A stretch of DNA of 64,000 bases from NCBI GenBank assembly GCA_937899895.1, contig CALBQR010000011.1, forward strand, positions 18,530 through 82,529, written 5' to 3'. Below are positions 9,929-19,058 of the stretch, one piece after another. Each line of letters opens with the position of its first letter. The stretch's first letter is position 1. The notes beneath the pieces were generated by a model. The model had not been told where the DNA came from, made no database searches, and saw only the letters and a list, made by a program, of their open reading frames with translations. This DNA comes from an uncultured Alistipes sp. (GTDB lineage: Bacteria > Bacteroidota > Bacteroidia > Bacteroidales > Rikenellaceae). Position numbers and translations under genes: made by a program.

Positions 9929-11626
9929 CTATCCGATCTTTTGTTCAACAATGGCGATCACTTCGCGCTCCTCGCGCTCGGCCTCTGCTGCAATTGCATC
10001 GGCCTCACCAATCAGTCGCTCGGCTACGGTGCGATCTTTCAAACCTGCGGCATTGATACGCACATTCAGACGCGCACCCAAAACCGCACTTCGAGCAGCC
10101 AAAGCTCCCACGCCTGCATCCGAAACCGAGTTGGGATTGCCCTCCTCGGCCATTGCGCGAACCAGCGGGAAGACCTTTGCTGCGGCCTTCATCGTGCGCA
10201 GAGGAACTTCGGTTGCATAGAGCGTGGCCTCTTGCAGAGCCGCGCTGCGTGCCGCCTTCTCCTCGTCGGTGCCCTTGGGCATCGAGAATACCGCCATAAT
10301 GCGATTGAACGCCTCGGTGTCCTCATCAACCAGAGCCAACAGTTCGGCCATCAGAGCCTGCCCGCGCTCGGCCCAATCCGAGAACTCCTCCCAACGCTCA
10401 TCCCAGCCCGCTTTGTGCGACGAGAGGTTGGCGACCATCGTACCCAATGCTGCACCCAATGCACCCATATAGGCCGAGATCGAGCCACCACCGGGGGCGG
10501 GCGATTCGCTCGCGGTCTCGATAGCGAAGTCGCGGCAGGTCATATCAATCAGTCGCTTTTGGCGATTGTCGGCTGCGAGCATATATTCGATTACCTTCTC
10601 TTCGGGGTTGAAGGGTTTCAGATCATCAAGGCCCATCGACTTAATTGCGATGCGGATAATCTCCTCCTCGGCGATGCCGACCGAGCGGTGTTGTTTGCGC
10701 AGGAAATATTTACCAGCGTCGATCAGGGCGCGTTTTGGCACAAGACCTACGATCTCGGTACCCGTAACACGCACTCCGCGAGCATCGGCCTTACGGCATA
10801 CCTCATCGAACGCCACGTGCAGCGGCGTAACCGAAATGTTGGTCAGATTCATCGAAACCTGCGCAATGCCATACTCCTCGATAAACCAACCGATACCCTT
10901 TGTCGCTTTGAGCGTGCCGCCACGCATCACGGGGTTGCCGTCGGCATCTTTGACGATCTTGCCTACGATCGGGTTGCCTTCGCGTACGGGGCGACCCTTC
11001 TCGCGCACGTCGAATGCGATTGCATTGGCGCGACGTGTTGAGGTTGTATTGAGGTTGAAATTGACAGCAATCAGGAAGTCGCGCGCACCGACAGCCGTAG
11101 CACCCGTGCGAGCTACACCCTCATCGAATGGGCGCGCCCCGAAATCGGGAGCCGAGTCTTTGTGTGCAAGTTTTTCGGGCAGAGCCTCATATTCGCCTTC
11201 GCGGCAGACAGCCAGATTGCGACGTTCGGGCGTAAAGGCTGCCGACTCGTAGCAGTAGGTGGGGACCTTCAATTCGTTGGCGATTCGCTCGGCAAGTTTG
11301 CGGGCCAATTCGGCGCACTCTTCGAGTGTGATGCCTGCAATGGGGATCAGCGGCAGCACGTCGGTAGCTCCCATACGTGGATGTGCGCCCTTGTGCTTGC
11401 GCATATCGATCAACTCGGCGGCACGTTTTACGCCTACAAAGGCGGCCTCGACAACCGCTTCGGGTTCACCGACGAAGGTTACAACGGTGCGATTTGTTGC
11501 CTCACCCGGATCGACATCAAGCAGTTTGACATCGGCTGCGGCCTCGATTGCCGAGGTGATCTGACGGATAACTTCTTTGTCGCGTCCCTCGCTGAAATTG
11601 GGGACACATTCGATAATACGTTTCAT
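9929..11626 (-). CDS. ftcD: Glutamate formimidoyltransferase / formimidotetrahydrofolate cyclodeaminase fusion
   Basis: The N-terminal 300 residues are formiminotransferase (RIIECVPNFSEGRD at the start, HKGAHPRMGATDVLPLIPI further on). They move the formimino group from formimidoyl-glutamate to tetrahydrofolate. The C-terminal 200 residues are cyclodeaminase (ESPAPGGGSISAYMGALGAA), releasing ammonia and giving methenyl-THF. The two activities are fused as in vertebrate FTCD. This makes the hut route the glutamate-plus-C1-unit branch, without HutF or HutG. It is the promoter-proximal gene of the hut operon. The start at 11626 directly precedes the conserved KRIIECVPNFSEG. Confidence 0.95.
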   Translation of the reverse strand: MKRIIECVPNFSEGRDKEVIRQITSAIEAAADVKLLDVDPGEATNRTVVTFVGEPEAVVEAAFVGVKRAAELIDMRKHKGAHPRMGATDVLPLIPIAGITLEECAELARKLAERIANELKVPTYCYESAAFTPERRNLAVCREGEYEALPEKLAHKDSAPDFGARPFDEGVARTGATAVGARDFLIAVNFNLNTTSTRRANAIAFDVREKGRPVREGNPIVGKIVKDADGNPVMRGGTLKATKGIGWFIEEYGIAQVSMNLTNISVTPLHVAFDEVCRKADARGVRVTGTEIVGLVPKRALIDAGKYFLRKQHRSVGIAEEEIIRIAIKSMGLDDLKPFNPEEKVIEYMLAADNRQKRLIDMTCRDFAIETASESPAPGGGSISAYMGALGAALGTMVANLSSHKAGWDERWEEFSDWAERGQALMAELLALVDEDTEAFNRIMAVFSMPKGTDEEKAARSAALQEATLYATEVPLRTMKAAAKVFPLVRAMAEEGNPNSVSDAGVGALAARSAVLGARLNVRINAAGLKDRTVAERLIGEADAIAAEAEREEREVIAIVEQKIG

Positions 11627-11707
11627 TTATGGTTTAGTTTTAGTCGTTTGGCTTGTTTTGTCGCCTCTTCGAGGGTATGCGGTTCGCAATCGGCGAGAAG
11701 AGGTCTA

Positions 11708-11739
11708 TAAAGATATGAAGTTTTTGTCGAAATTCCAAA
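11708..11739 (-). promoter_or_regulatory. Probable hut operon promoter
   Basis: On the minus strand TTTG (11736-11739), a 20-nt spacer and TATCTTTA (11708-11715) match the Bacteroidetes -33/-7 consensus except for the last base of the -7 box. Transcription would start about 75 nt before ftcD. Confidence 0.5.
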
Positions 11740-11803
11740 TCACTCACCGCGAAAAGAGCAACTCCTCGACTCTGTCCGACCTTCGGACCATCGGGAGTCG
11801 GGA

Positions 11804-11857
11804 CAACAAAAAACGAGACTGCAAGACACCTCCACGTGCCACAGCCTCGTTTTTTTT
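11804..11857. terminator. Hairpin with T-runs on both sides
   Basis: CGAGACTG (11814-11821) pairs with CAGCCTCG (11842-11849), with one G·U pair when read on the minus strand. A T6 tract follows on the minus side and a T8 tract on the plus side. It probably terminates the GH84/plug-protein operon before the hut promoter. Confidence 0.6.
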
Positions 11858-11887
11858 GATTGATCGAGAGTGTTTGCTCTCGGTCGT

Positions 11888-12655
11888 TTATTTACTCTCT
11901 TGACGACGTTTAAGACTCGCTTCGGAGGTAATCTCCACCACGCCATTCACACCGCGAAATCCGTAGAGGGGAGCCTCTTGCAAAATCTCAACCATACCCA
12001 CATCGAACAGACTCACGTCGTTGAGCGACTGCACCTCCTGACCATCGACCACGATCAGTGCGTAGGCATTGACCGAAGCGCGATGTATGCTGCCGCTGAT
12101 GACCGATGTGCCGGAAGAGGTGGTGCGGCTGCCACCCGACATTGCTGTACCGCCCGACTGCATCGTTGTTCCGCGATGAATCGTTACTCGACCTGTATCG
12201 TCAATTTCAAGGCTCGGTACGCGGGCGCGCAAGGCACTGATCAGCGAGTGCGCACCGCTACGGCGCAGGTCGGCACCCATAATTTTCGACAGATCGTTCA
12301 GATACTCACGGCGTTTAACCCACTCTTCGCCTTTGCTGAAAAGTTCGGGATCTTCGCTCACCTCGATACCGTCTGCACTCCAAACGATACGCATTGATCG
12401 GCGACCTTCGACCTTCACTTCGCGCTCCTGCTTGTTGCATTTGATCTCCAAAACATCGTCTGCATTGAGCGTGGTGAAGCCGAAACGACCCTGCTTATCG
12501 GCATTGGCCGCAAGGTCGGTGCCTTTGATCGAGATCTGTGCTTTCAATCCCTTGCCGTTGGGAGCGACGATCTGCCCGTTGAAGGGTGTGGGCTGCTGTG
12601 CATAAAGTGCGACCGACGCTACGAGCGCAATGGCCGCGAGCAAAAACTTTTTCAT
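11888..12655 (-). CDS. Exported protein with carboxypeptidase-regulatory-like and TonB-plug-like domains
   Basis: This 255-aa protein has a signal peptide (MKKFLLAAIALVASVALYAQ). Residues 25-75 look like the carboxypeptidase D regulatory-like β-sandwich found at the N-terminus of SusC-type transporters (GQIVAPNGKGLKAQISIKG). Residues 130-245 resemble a TonB-receptor plug (LRARVPSLEID, then ALIVVDGQE, GMVEILQEAPLYGFRGVNGVVEI). A Gly/Ser/Thr-rich linker sits at about 165-195. There is no β-barrel, so it is a plug-only protein, not a transporter. It starts 26 nt after the GH84 stop and is probably co-transcribed with it. Function unknown; it may help assemble or gate an outer-membrane complex. 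Confidence 0.65.
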   Translation of the reverse strand: MKKFLLAAIALVASVALYAQQPTPFNGQIVAPNGKGLKAQISIKGTDLAANADKQGRFGFTTLNADDVLEIKCNKQEREVKVEGRRSMRIVWSADGIEVSEDPELFSKGEEWVKRREYLNDLSKIMGADLRRSGAHSLISALRARVPSLEIDDTGRVTIHRGTTMQSGGTAMSGGSRTTSSGTSVISGSIHRASVNAYALIVVDGQEVQSLNDVSLFDVGMVEILQEAPLYGFRGVNGVVEITSEASLKRRQESK

Positions 12656-12681
12656 AGTTATAGTTGTTTATAATCAGTCGA

Positions 12682-14607
12682 TTAAGGAATTACCTCTTGT
12701 TCGCGCAACCACTTGATCATTTCGGGCATACACTCGGCCGAAGGCTCTGCCGTGCGCACTCTTAACGAGATGTGTGCGCCCATACCACCGAGCGTCTCGA
12801 ATTGGTAATCAGGGTTGTTTTCGTAGTCAATGACAGGAGGGTTCTTGCCCTCGAACAGAGCGATTGCCTCGCCCGTCATAGCCTCCAATTTGAGCAACCA
12901 GGGGCGCACGTCGCCATAGAACAGACGGTCGCTTTCGTTGTCCGAATCCTTCATCTTTTTCAGCTCGACGCAAGCGGCATTGACCTCGCGGAGTTCGCGG
13001 AGCAGAGCCTCGTGGCTCGGTTTGCCGCGGCGGATCGAGAGTTGGTAACGCTCGAACAGATAGCGTAGCGCGTCGGTGTCGAAGTATCGCAGATAGGGTG
13101 CGGCCTTGCGCAGAGCTGCGGCACGCTCCTTGCCGACAACGGCGGGCAGCGAGGCCTCCCAACTCTTGGTGTTGTTGAATTCGGAGGTGTTCCACGTGTA
13201 GTCGGCAACGCTGAATAGCGGGATCTTTGACAATGCACCTTGCTGCATCGGGTTGATGATTAGTGAGTTAGTGCCTGTGAGATTATCTTCGAGCGTTTCC
13301 AAATTGTCGATGTGCGACTCGTCGCGGAAGTTGGTGTACATATCCATTACAAAGAGCTTGGTGAAGTCCTCGTCGTTGCAGGGGTAGTTCCACCACCAGC
13401 TCACGTTGCGACCCAGATACTGCTTGACGTGGGCGATATCCTCGTTGCAAGGCACCGACCAGACTTTGTAACCCGTAATGTAGATATTGATCTTGGGGTC
13501 GGTCTTCGATAGTGAGCCGAAGAAATCCTTGACGGTCTGCGCCGTGCCCCACGAATAGCAATAGAGCTGCGGTACGTAGTGCAACGGATTGACGCGCTCG
13601 GCAACGGGCGTATTCGGGGTGTTCCAGCGGGCGTCGATACGTTTTTGCAACTCGTCGATATTGCGTGCGCAGATCTCCATCTCCTCGACCTCGGTCGGCA
13701 CGCCGACGTCATCGACAAAGACACCAAATTGGCGTACGCCGAGCGAGTGCATACTCTCAAATTTGTTCATAATCTTGCCGAGCACCTCCTCGCTGTCGGC
13801 CTTTGCAAAGGCGCGACCGGGGTGGATTGCCCAGATGAAATTGACCTTGGTGGCGTGGGCTACGTCGGTGATCTCGCGCATCATATCCTGCGTCAGGAAG
13901 CCGATGCGACGCTGCTCCTCGGTGATTTCGGTGGGGTAGGGATCGCTCCAATAACGCGAGTGGTACTCGTCGGACTTCGCGCCATACATATATGTATTCA
14001 TCTTGTAGCGAGCCATAAAGCGGAACAGATCTTTCGTTACCTCGGCCGAGTAGGGCACGCCGTAGTAACCCTCAATCACGCCACGATACTTGATGTCGGC
14101 ATAGTCCTCAATCAGCACACACGGCATATCGCTCGTGCCCTGATCCAACATCTGTTCGAGCGACGCCAGACCGTGGAAAACGGCGTCGGTATGTTCGCCC
14201 AAGATCACCACTTGTGCCGCTCCGCGTTTGTCGCCCGTCAGCGTCAGCAGGTGGCGGTCATACTTCTCGTCGAGCGCAAAGACCGAGCGGTCGAGACCGA
14301 GCGACGAAACGTGGCGATCGACCGTGCCTTTCGAGCCTGCAACGCCGAGCAGAAGGTTCGATCCGTTCTTGGCGATGTCGTTCGAGATCGTAGCCTTAAA
14401 ACCGTGATCGGTAAGCACTTGCACGGCGCGGCTGATGGTCGTCTGGTCGATCTGCTTTTCGACAACGACATTGACCTGCTGTGTGAAGGTCGCCGTGCGT
14501 TCAATTCCGTATTGATTTTGCGGAATGGGGTAGATCTTATAGATGTTGTGGCCGCTTGCGGTCAGAGTCGCAAGGACGAGAACAACAAACGAAAGAAGTT
14601 TTCTCAT
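12682..14607 (-). CDS. GH84 β-N-acetylglucosaminidase (O-GlcNAcase/hyaluronidase family)
   Basis: The signal peptide (MRKLLSFVVLVLATLTASG) is followed by a GH20b-like N-terminal domain (residues 25-165). Next comes the GH84 catalytic barrel beginning at KYRGVIEGYYGVPYS. The paired catalytic aspartates are Asp299 and Asp300 in FGVFVDDVG, the arrangement known from the B. thetaiotaomicron GH84 enzyme. It removes terminal β-GlcNAc by substrate-assisted catalysis, probably from host glycans, in the periplasm or at the surface. At 641 aa it lacks the long C-terminal modules of clostridial relatives. It has its own promoter upstream and is followed by the plug-domain gene. Confidence 0.9.
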   Translation of the reverse strand: MRKLLSFVVLVLATLTASGHNIYKIYPIPQNQYGIERTATFTQQVNVVVEKQIDQTTISRAVQVLTDHGFKATISNDIAKNGSNLLLGVAGSKGTVDRHVSSLGLDRSVFALDEKYDRHLLTLTGDKRGAAQVVILGEHTDAVFHGLASLEQMLDQGTSDMPCVLIEDYADIKYRGVIEGYYGVPYSAEVTKDLFRFMARYKMNTYMYGAKSDEYHSRYWSDPYPTEITEEQRRIGFLTQDMMREITDVAHATKVNFIWAIHPGRAFAKADSEEVLGKIMNKFESMHSLGVRQFGVFVDDVGVPTEVEEMEICARNIDELQKRIDARWNTPNTPVAERVNPLHYVPQLYCYSWGTAQTVKDFFGSLSKTDPKINIYITGYKVWSVPCNEDIAHVKQYLGRNVSWWWNYPCNDEDFTKLFVMDMYTNFRDESHIDNLETLEDNLTGTNSLIINPMQQGALSKIPLFSVADYTWNTSEFNNTKSWEASLPAVVGKERAAALRKAAPYLRYFDTDALRYLFERYQLSIRRGKPSHEALLRELREVNAACVELKKMKDSDNESDRLFYGDVRPWLLKLEAMTGEAIALFEGKNPPVIDYENNPDYQFETLGGMGAHISLRVRTAEPSAECMPEMIKWLREQEVIP

Positions 14608-14641
14608 AGCGTTATAGGAGTTTTTAGATTGTTTATTTTTA

Positions 14642-14671
14642 CAAATTTAGCGAAATTTTCGACAAATTCAA
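14642..14671 (-). promoter_or_regulatory. Promoter for GH84 gene
   Basis: Minus strand: TTG (14669-14671), 19-nt spacer, TAAATTTG (14642-14649). This fits the Bacteroidetes consensus, 35 nt upstream of the start codon. Confidence 0.6.
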
Positions 14672-14724
14672 CGCTTTTGACCATTCTATCGACCAATCGA
14701 GTAGTTTTCGTCGGTCGCGGGGTG

Positions 14725-14754
14725 TTGGAATCTCGCGCAGGATTGTTAATTTTG
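14725..14754 (+). promoter_or_regulatory. Promoter for P-type ATPase gene
   Basis: TTG (14725-14727), 19-nt spacer and TAATTTTG (14747-14754) lie 20 nt before the ATPase start. The promoter is divergent from the GH84 one. Confidence 0.65.
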
Positions 14755-14773
14755 TAGGTGTGAAACATTAGAA

Positions 14774-17422
14774 ATGCAAACAGATATGAAACTCGAAAAT
14801 GTCTATAACCTCTCGGCCGAGCAGCTTGCCGAGCAACTTTCGACCAATCTTGCGCAGGGCCTTTCGGCCTCCGAGGCGGCTGAACGCTTGGCGCGCGACG
14901 GCTATAACGAATTCCGAAAAACGAAACACACCTCGCTTTTTGTCAAGTTCCTCACGCAGTTCAAGAGCTTTATGATTCTGGTGCTCATTGCGGCGGCGGT
15001 TATTTCGGGCGTCGTGGGTGTGATGAATGGTGAGGGATTCACCGACGCCATAATCATTATGGTCATCGTGGTTTTGAACGCCATTATCGGCGTGGCGCAG
15101 GAGGCGAAGGCCGAGAAGTCGCTCGATGCTCTGGAAAAGATGGCGGCACCGCACTGCAAGGTTGTGCGTGGTGGCGAGGTGCAGGTGATCGAGTCGCGCG
15201 AGTTGGTCGTGGGCGATGTGGTCGAGATCGAGACGGGCGATAGCGTGCCTGCCGATATGCGACTCACCGAGTCGGTCAATTTGAAGGTGCAGGAGGCGGC
15301 CCTCACGGGCGAGTCATTGCCTGTCGAAAAGCAGACCGCGACGATCGAGGGCGAGGCTCCGATTGGCGACCGAACCAATATGGCTTTTGCCTCGTGCTCG
15401 GTTACCTATGGCCGTGGTCGCGGTGTGGTTACGGCTGTGGGCGAGCGTTCGGAGGTGGGTAAGATCGCCTCGATGATCCAGTCCGTTCCCGAAACCAAAA
15501 CCCCGATGCAGCAGCGTCTGGATCAGTTGGGTAAGTATCTGGCTGTGGCGGCGTTGGCGATCTGCGCATTGATTTTCGTGGTGGGTATTCTGTACGGCAA
15601 CGATTTGATGACGATGTTTATGACGGCGGTGAGCCTGGCTGCGGCGGCGATACCCGAAGGCCTGCCTGCTGTTTCGACCATTGTGCTGGCAATCGGTGTG
15701 CAGCGTCTGGCGAAGAAGAATGCGATTATCCGCAATCTGCCCTCGGTCGAGACGCTCGGTAGTACGACCGTAATCTGCTCGGACAAGACGGGTACGCTGA
15801 CCCAGAACCGAATGACCGTAACGCATATCTATACCGACAATGTGCTGGTGGCTGACGATGTGGTCGATACCGATGCCGAGCGACTGCTGGTGCGCATTGC
15901 CAATCTCGCAAATGACGGTAAATTAAGCCGTGAAGGTGGTCGTATTCAGACACTTGGCGATCCGACCGAAACGGCCCTGCTCGATTTGGGTTTGAAGTGG
16001 GGGTTTTATAAAGATCAGCTCGATGCGGAGGCTCCGCGTGCGGGAGAGATTCCGTTCGATTCGGAGCGCAAACTGATGACTACCATTCATCGCGATCCTG
16101 CAACCGGCCGTCTGCTTGTTGCCGTTAAGGGTGCAATGGATGAGATATTGGAGTGCTGCGAGCAGATCCATATTCAGGGCGAGGAGCGAGCAATAACCGA
16201 GGCCGATCGCAAGCGACTGAACGAAGCCTACCTCGATATGGGTGGTCGCGCACTGCGTGTGCTGGCGATGGGATATAAATATATTGATGAGCTACCCGCT
16301 GTGGTTGAACCTGCGACTGTGGAGTGCGGCTTGACCTTTGTCGGTATGGTCGGAATGATTGACCCGCCGCGTGAGGAGGTTAAGGCAGCGGTGGCGGAGT
16401 GCCGTGCGGCAGGTATCCGCCCTGTGATGATTACGGGCGACCACCGCATTACGGCAACGGCTATCGCCCGTTCGCTCGGAATTATGGAGGATGGCAATAC
16501 GGTCCATACGGGCGTTGAGGTGCAGGCTATGTCTGACGAGGAGTTACGCGCAACAGCCGAAAAAGCGGCAGTCTTTGCACGTGTGGCTCCTGAACATAAA
16601 GTGCGCATTGTCAAGGCGTTCCAGGAGCGTCGCAATGTGGTTGCAATGACAGGCGACGGCGTGAATGACGCGCCGGCATTGAAGTTGGCCGATATTGGTG
16701 TGGCAATGGGTATTACGGGTACAGACGTGTCGAAAGAGGCTGCCGATGTGATTCTTACAGATGACAATTTCGCCACGATTGTCAGCTCGGTGTCGGAGGG
16801 TCGCCGCATCTATGACAACCTGATGAAGTCGATTCAGTTTATGCTCTCGACCAATCTGGGCGAAATTTTGGTGCTCTTTACGGCGGTGATTTGCAATATG
16901 GTAACTCCGCTGTTGCCGATACATATCCTTTGGATCAATCTGGTTACCGACTCACTTCCTGCATTGGCTTTGAGTGTCGATCCCGCCGCTCGCGGAATTA
17001 TGCGCCGCAAGCCGATCGACCCCGATCAGGGCATTTTGACGCGCGGCTTTGTGATCCGTATCGTTTTGCAGAGTGTGTTGATTTCGGGCTTGGTGCTCGC
17101 GGCCTACCAAATCGGTCTGCACACCTCGATCGACACCGCCCGCACGATGACCTTCGCGGTGCTGGCATTCTCGCAGATGTCGCTCATTTTCAGTATCCGT
17201 TCGGGCAAGGATAACGCCTTCTCGATCCTCTTCTCGAATGGTCTGCTGTGGGGCGCGATTCTGTTGGTTGTTGCGCTGATGCTCGGTGTGATGTTGATCC
17301 CTGCGTTGCAGTCGATCTTCCACGTAACATCGCTCTCGTGTGAGCAGTGGCTGTGGGTTGTCGGTCTGTCGGTAGCTCCGTTTGTGGTGAGCGAGATCGC
17401 AAAACTCTTTGTGCGAAAATAG
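14774..17422 (+). CDS. Cation-transporting P-type ATPase, Ca2+-type (P2A-like)
   Basis: An 882-aa inner-membrane pump. Visible in order are an N-terminal cation_ATPase_N segment, two TM helices, the actuator LTGES (about 177-181), the IPEGLP membrane motif (293-298), and the phosphorylation site Asp337 in CSDKTGTLTQN. Then come the MTGDGVNDAPAL hinge and six C-terminal TM helices. IPEGLP and overall length place it with SERCA/PacL-like calcium pumps, though Na+ or Mn2+ relatives share the motif. Two ATGs (14774 and 14786) are possible. The next gene begins 5 nt after the stop, so the cytochrome assembly pair is probably co-transcribed. Confidence 0.9.
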   Translation: MQTDMKLENVYNLSAEQLAEQLSTNLAQGLSASEAAERLARDGYNEFRKTKHTSLFVKFLTQFKSFMILVLIAAAVISGVVGVMNGEGFTDAIIIMVIVVLNAIIGVAQEAKAEKSLDALEKMAAPHCKVVRGGEVQVIESRELVVGDVVEIETGDSVPADMRLTESVNLKVQEAALTGESLPVEKQTATIEGEAPIGDRTNMAFASCSVTYGRGRGVVTAVGERSEVGKIASMIQSVPETKTPMQQRLDQLGKYLAVAALAICALIFVVGILYGNDLMTMFMTAVSLAAAAIPEGLPAVSTIVLAIGVQRLAKKNAIIRNLPSVETLGSTTVICSDKTGTLTQNRMTVTHIYTDNVLVADDVVDTDAERLLVRIANLANDGKLSREGGRIQTLGDPTETALLDLGLKWGFYKDQLDAEAPRAGEIPFDSERKLMTTIHRDPATGRLLVAVKGAMDEILECCEQIHIQGEERAITEADRKRLNEAYLDMGGRALRVLAMGYKYIDELPAVVEPATVECGLTFVGMVGMIDPPREEVKAAVAECRAAGIRPVMITGDHRITATAIARSLGIMEDGNTVHTGVEVQAMSDEELRATAEKAAVFARVAPEHKVRIVKAFQERRNVVAMTGDGVNDAPALKLADIGVAMGITGTDVSKEAADVILTDDNFATIVSSVSEGRRIYDNLMKSIQFMLSTNLGEILVLFTAVICNMVTPLLPIHILWINLVTDSLPALALSVDPAARGIMRRKPIDPDQGILTRGFVIRIVLQSVLISGLVLAAYQIGLHTSIDTARTMTFAVLAFSQMSLIFSIRSGKDNAFSILFSNGLLWGAILLVVALMLGVMLIPALQSIFHVTSLSCEQWLWVVGLSVAPFVVSEIAKLFVRK

Positions 17423-17427
17423 CCAAT

Positions 17428-18276
17428 ATGTGCTTGGCGAAATATCAACCTCTCGTGTGCGAGCTGTGCGTAGTTGCGACGCTGGCTCTGCTCTCTGTGA
17501 TTTTGCAGATTGCGGTGGGCGATTTTCCGCTGTCGATGTTTCGTTTCCCACTGAATCTGATTCTCTTTGTCGGGTGGCTGGCGACGCTTGTTGTCAGCTA
17601 TAACCGATATGCGCAGTCGCGTGTGGTGCAGTCGCTCCTGTCGCGCCGTGCAACGTGGCTCTCGCTTGGGCTGCTGGTCGTTGTCGGTGTGTGGCTCGGC
17701 TTGCAACGTGAGCCTGCATCGAGGGCGTGGCCAATTGTCGTGTCGCTGTTCTATGTGCTATCGCATTTGACTCTGGTAACGTTGCGCGGTTGGCGTAACG
17801 AGCGCGGTGTGCGTTGGCTGTTCCTGCTCAATCACCTCGGTCTGTGGTTGGCTTTGGTGGCAGGATTTTGGGGCGCACCCGATTGTGAGCAGGTGCGTGT
17901 AATGGTCGCCGATGGTTTGCCGACAAATGAGGCTTTCGACTCCGAAGGGCGCACATCAAGACTCGATTACACGTTACAACTCATTGATCTTGAAGAGGAA
18001 CGTTACGCCGACGGCTCGCCCGTGTCATTTGTGGCGCAGGTGGAGGTCGATGGCCGAAGGGTTGCTCTGCGTGCCAATCATCCTTATCGTCGTTCGTTGA
18101 GCGAGATGTTATATCTGGTCAGCTATGATGCAGAACCGAATGATCGGGCACGTTATTGCGTAGTTGAGGTGGTGCGTGAGCCGTGGCAATGGCTGTCAAT
18201 GGTCGGTATTGTAATGCTTATTGTGGGCGCGGTGTTGATGTTCGTGCGCGGACCGAGAAGGGAGGTTGAGCGATGA
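17428..18276 (+). CDS. ResB-like cytochrome c biogenesis membrane protein
   Basis: I chose the ATG at 17428, just after the ATPase stop; the frame extends further back only inside the ATPase gene. The 282-aa product has about four N-terminal TM helices (LALLSVILQIAVG, LNLILFVGWLATLVV, WLSLGLLVVVGVWLGL, WLFLLNHLGLWLALVAGFWG). A periplasmic β-rich region (residues 155-250) and a final TM helix (LSMVGIVMLIVGAVLMFV) follow. That is the ResB/Ccs1 layout in shortened form, as in Bacteroidetes. It would present apocytochrome and heme together with the CcsA protein encoded next. Translation is coupled to that gene by an ATGA overlap. No cytochrome c gene is in the window. Confidence 0.7.
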   Translation: MCLAKYQPLVCELCVVATLALLSVILQIAVGDFPLSMFRFPLNLILFVGWLATLVVSYNRYAQSRVVQSLLSRRATWLSLGLLVVVGVWLGLQREPASRAWPIVVSLFYVLSHLTLVTLRGWRNERGVRWLFLLNHLGLWLALVAGFWGAPDCEQVRVMVADGLPTNEAFDSEGRTSRLDYTLQLIDLEEERYADGSPVSFVAQVEVDGRRVALRANHPYRRSLSEMLYLVSYDAEPNDRARYCVVEVVREPWQWLSMVGIVMLIVGAVLMFVRGPRREVER

Positions 18277-19049
18277 TTATCGGTTGGAATCAGTTCGTGT
18301 GGTTTGCCGTGGCAACAATCCTGCTCTCAACCGTTGCGGCATTTGCGGCGTTGCGCAGCGAGAAGCGTAGCCGAATGGCTGTTGTTCTCTCGTCGGCAGG
18401 TGTGGCGGTGCTGACTCTGTTTGTGGCTCTTCTCTGGATCACTCTTGGGCGACCACCTTTGCGCACAATGGGCGAAACGCGATTGTGGTACTCGCTCTGC
18501 CTGCTGGTGGCGGGGCTATTTACATATCTGCGGTGGCATTATCGCTGGATTTTGTCCTTCTCGACGCTACTTGCCTCGGTATTTCTTGTGATCAATCTCT
18601 GCCGCCCCGAAATCCTCGATCAAACACTCGCGCCTGCCCTGCAAAGCGGTTGGTTTGTGCCGCATGTGGCGACATATATGTTCTCATACGGGTTGTTGGG
18701 ATGTGCGACGTTGCTGGCACTCTATGGCCTGTTTCGCCCCGCCCGCGACCTGCGCAATGCGATTGAACGACTGATCTATGGCGGCGTGGGACTCTTTACC
18801 GTCGGTATGCTGACGGGCGCACTTTGGGCAAAGCAGGCGTGGGGAGCCTATTGGAGTTGGGACCCGAAGGAGGCGTGGGCATTGGCGACGTGGGCCCTCT
18901 ATTTGGTGGCGATACATCTGCGCGGCGGTGCGCGACGAAGACTCTATGTGGTGCTGATTGTGGCCTTTCTTGCGCTGCAAATGTGTTGGTACGGAGTGAA
19001 TTATCTCCCCTCGTCGGAGCGGAGTGTGCATACCTACAATCAAGAGTAA
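18273..19049 (+). CDS. ccsA: CcsA/ResC-type heme-handling cytochrome c assembly protein
   Basis: A 258-aa polytopic membrane protein with about eight TM helices. The tryptophan-rich WWD-like heme-handling motif is present as GAYWSWDPKEAWALATWALY (about 188-207). Histidines likely to ligate heme are at FVPHVATYMFSYG and in VAIHLRGG. It is the partner of the ResB-like protein encoded directly upstream, and together they form a system II cytochrome c synthetase. Length matches short CcsA proteins. The following gene is convergent, so this ends the operon. Confidence 0.88.
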   Translation: MIIGWNQFVWFAVATILLSTVAAFAALRSEKRSRMAVVLSSAGVAVLTLFVALLWITLGRPPLRTMGETRLWYSLCLLVAGLFTYLRWHYRWILSFSTLLASVFLVINLCRPEILDQTLAPALQSGWFVPHVATYMFSYGLLGCATLLALYGLFRPARDLRNAIERLIYGGVGLFTVGMLTGALWAKQAWGAYWSWDPKEAWALATWALYLVAIHLRGGARRRLYVVLIVAFLALQMCWYGVNYLPSSERSVHTYNQE

Positions 19050-19058
19050 ATCAACTTG

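Noticed and set aside
9251..11041. 596-codon open frame antisense to ftcD and hutU
   Set aside because: It spans two well-identified genes on the other strand and has a composition typical of shadow frames.
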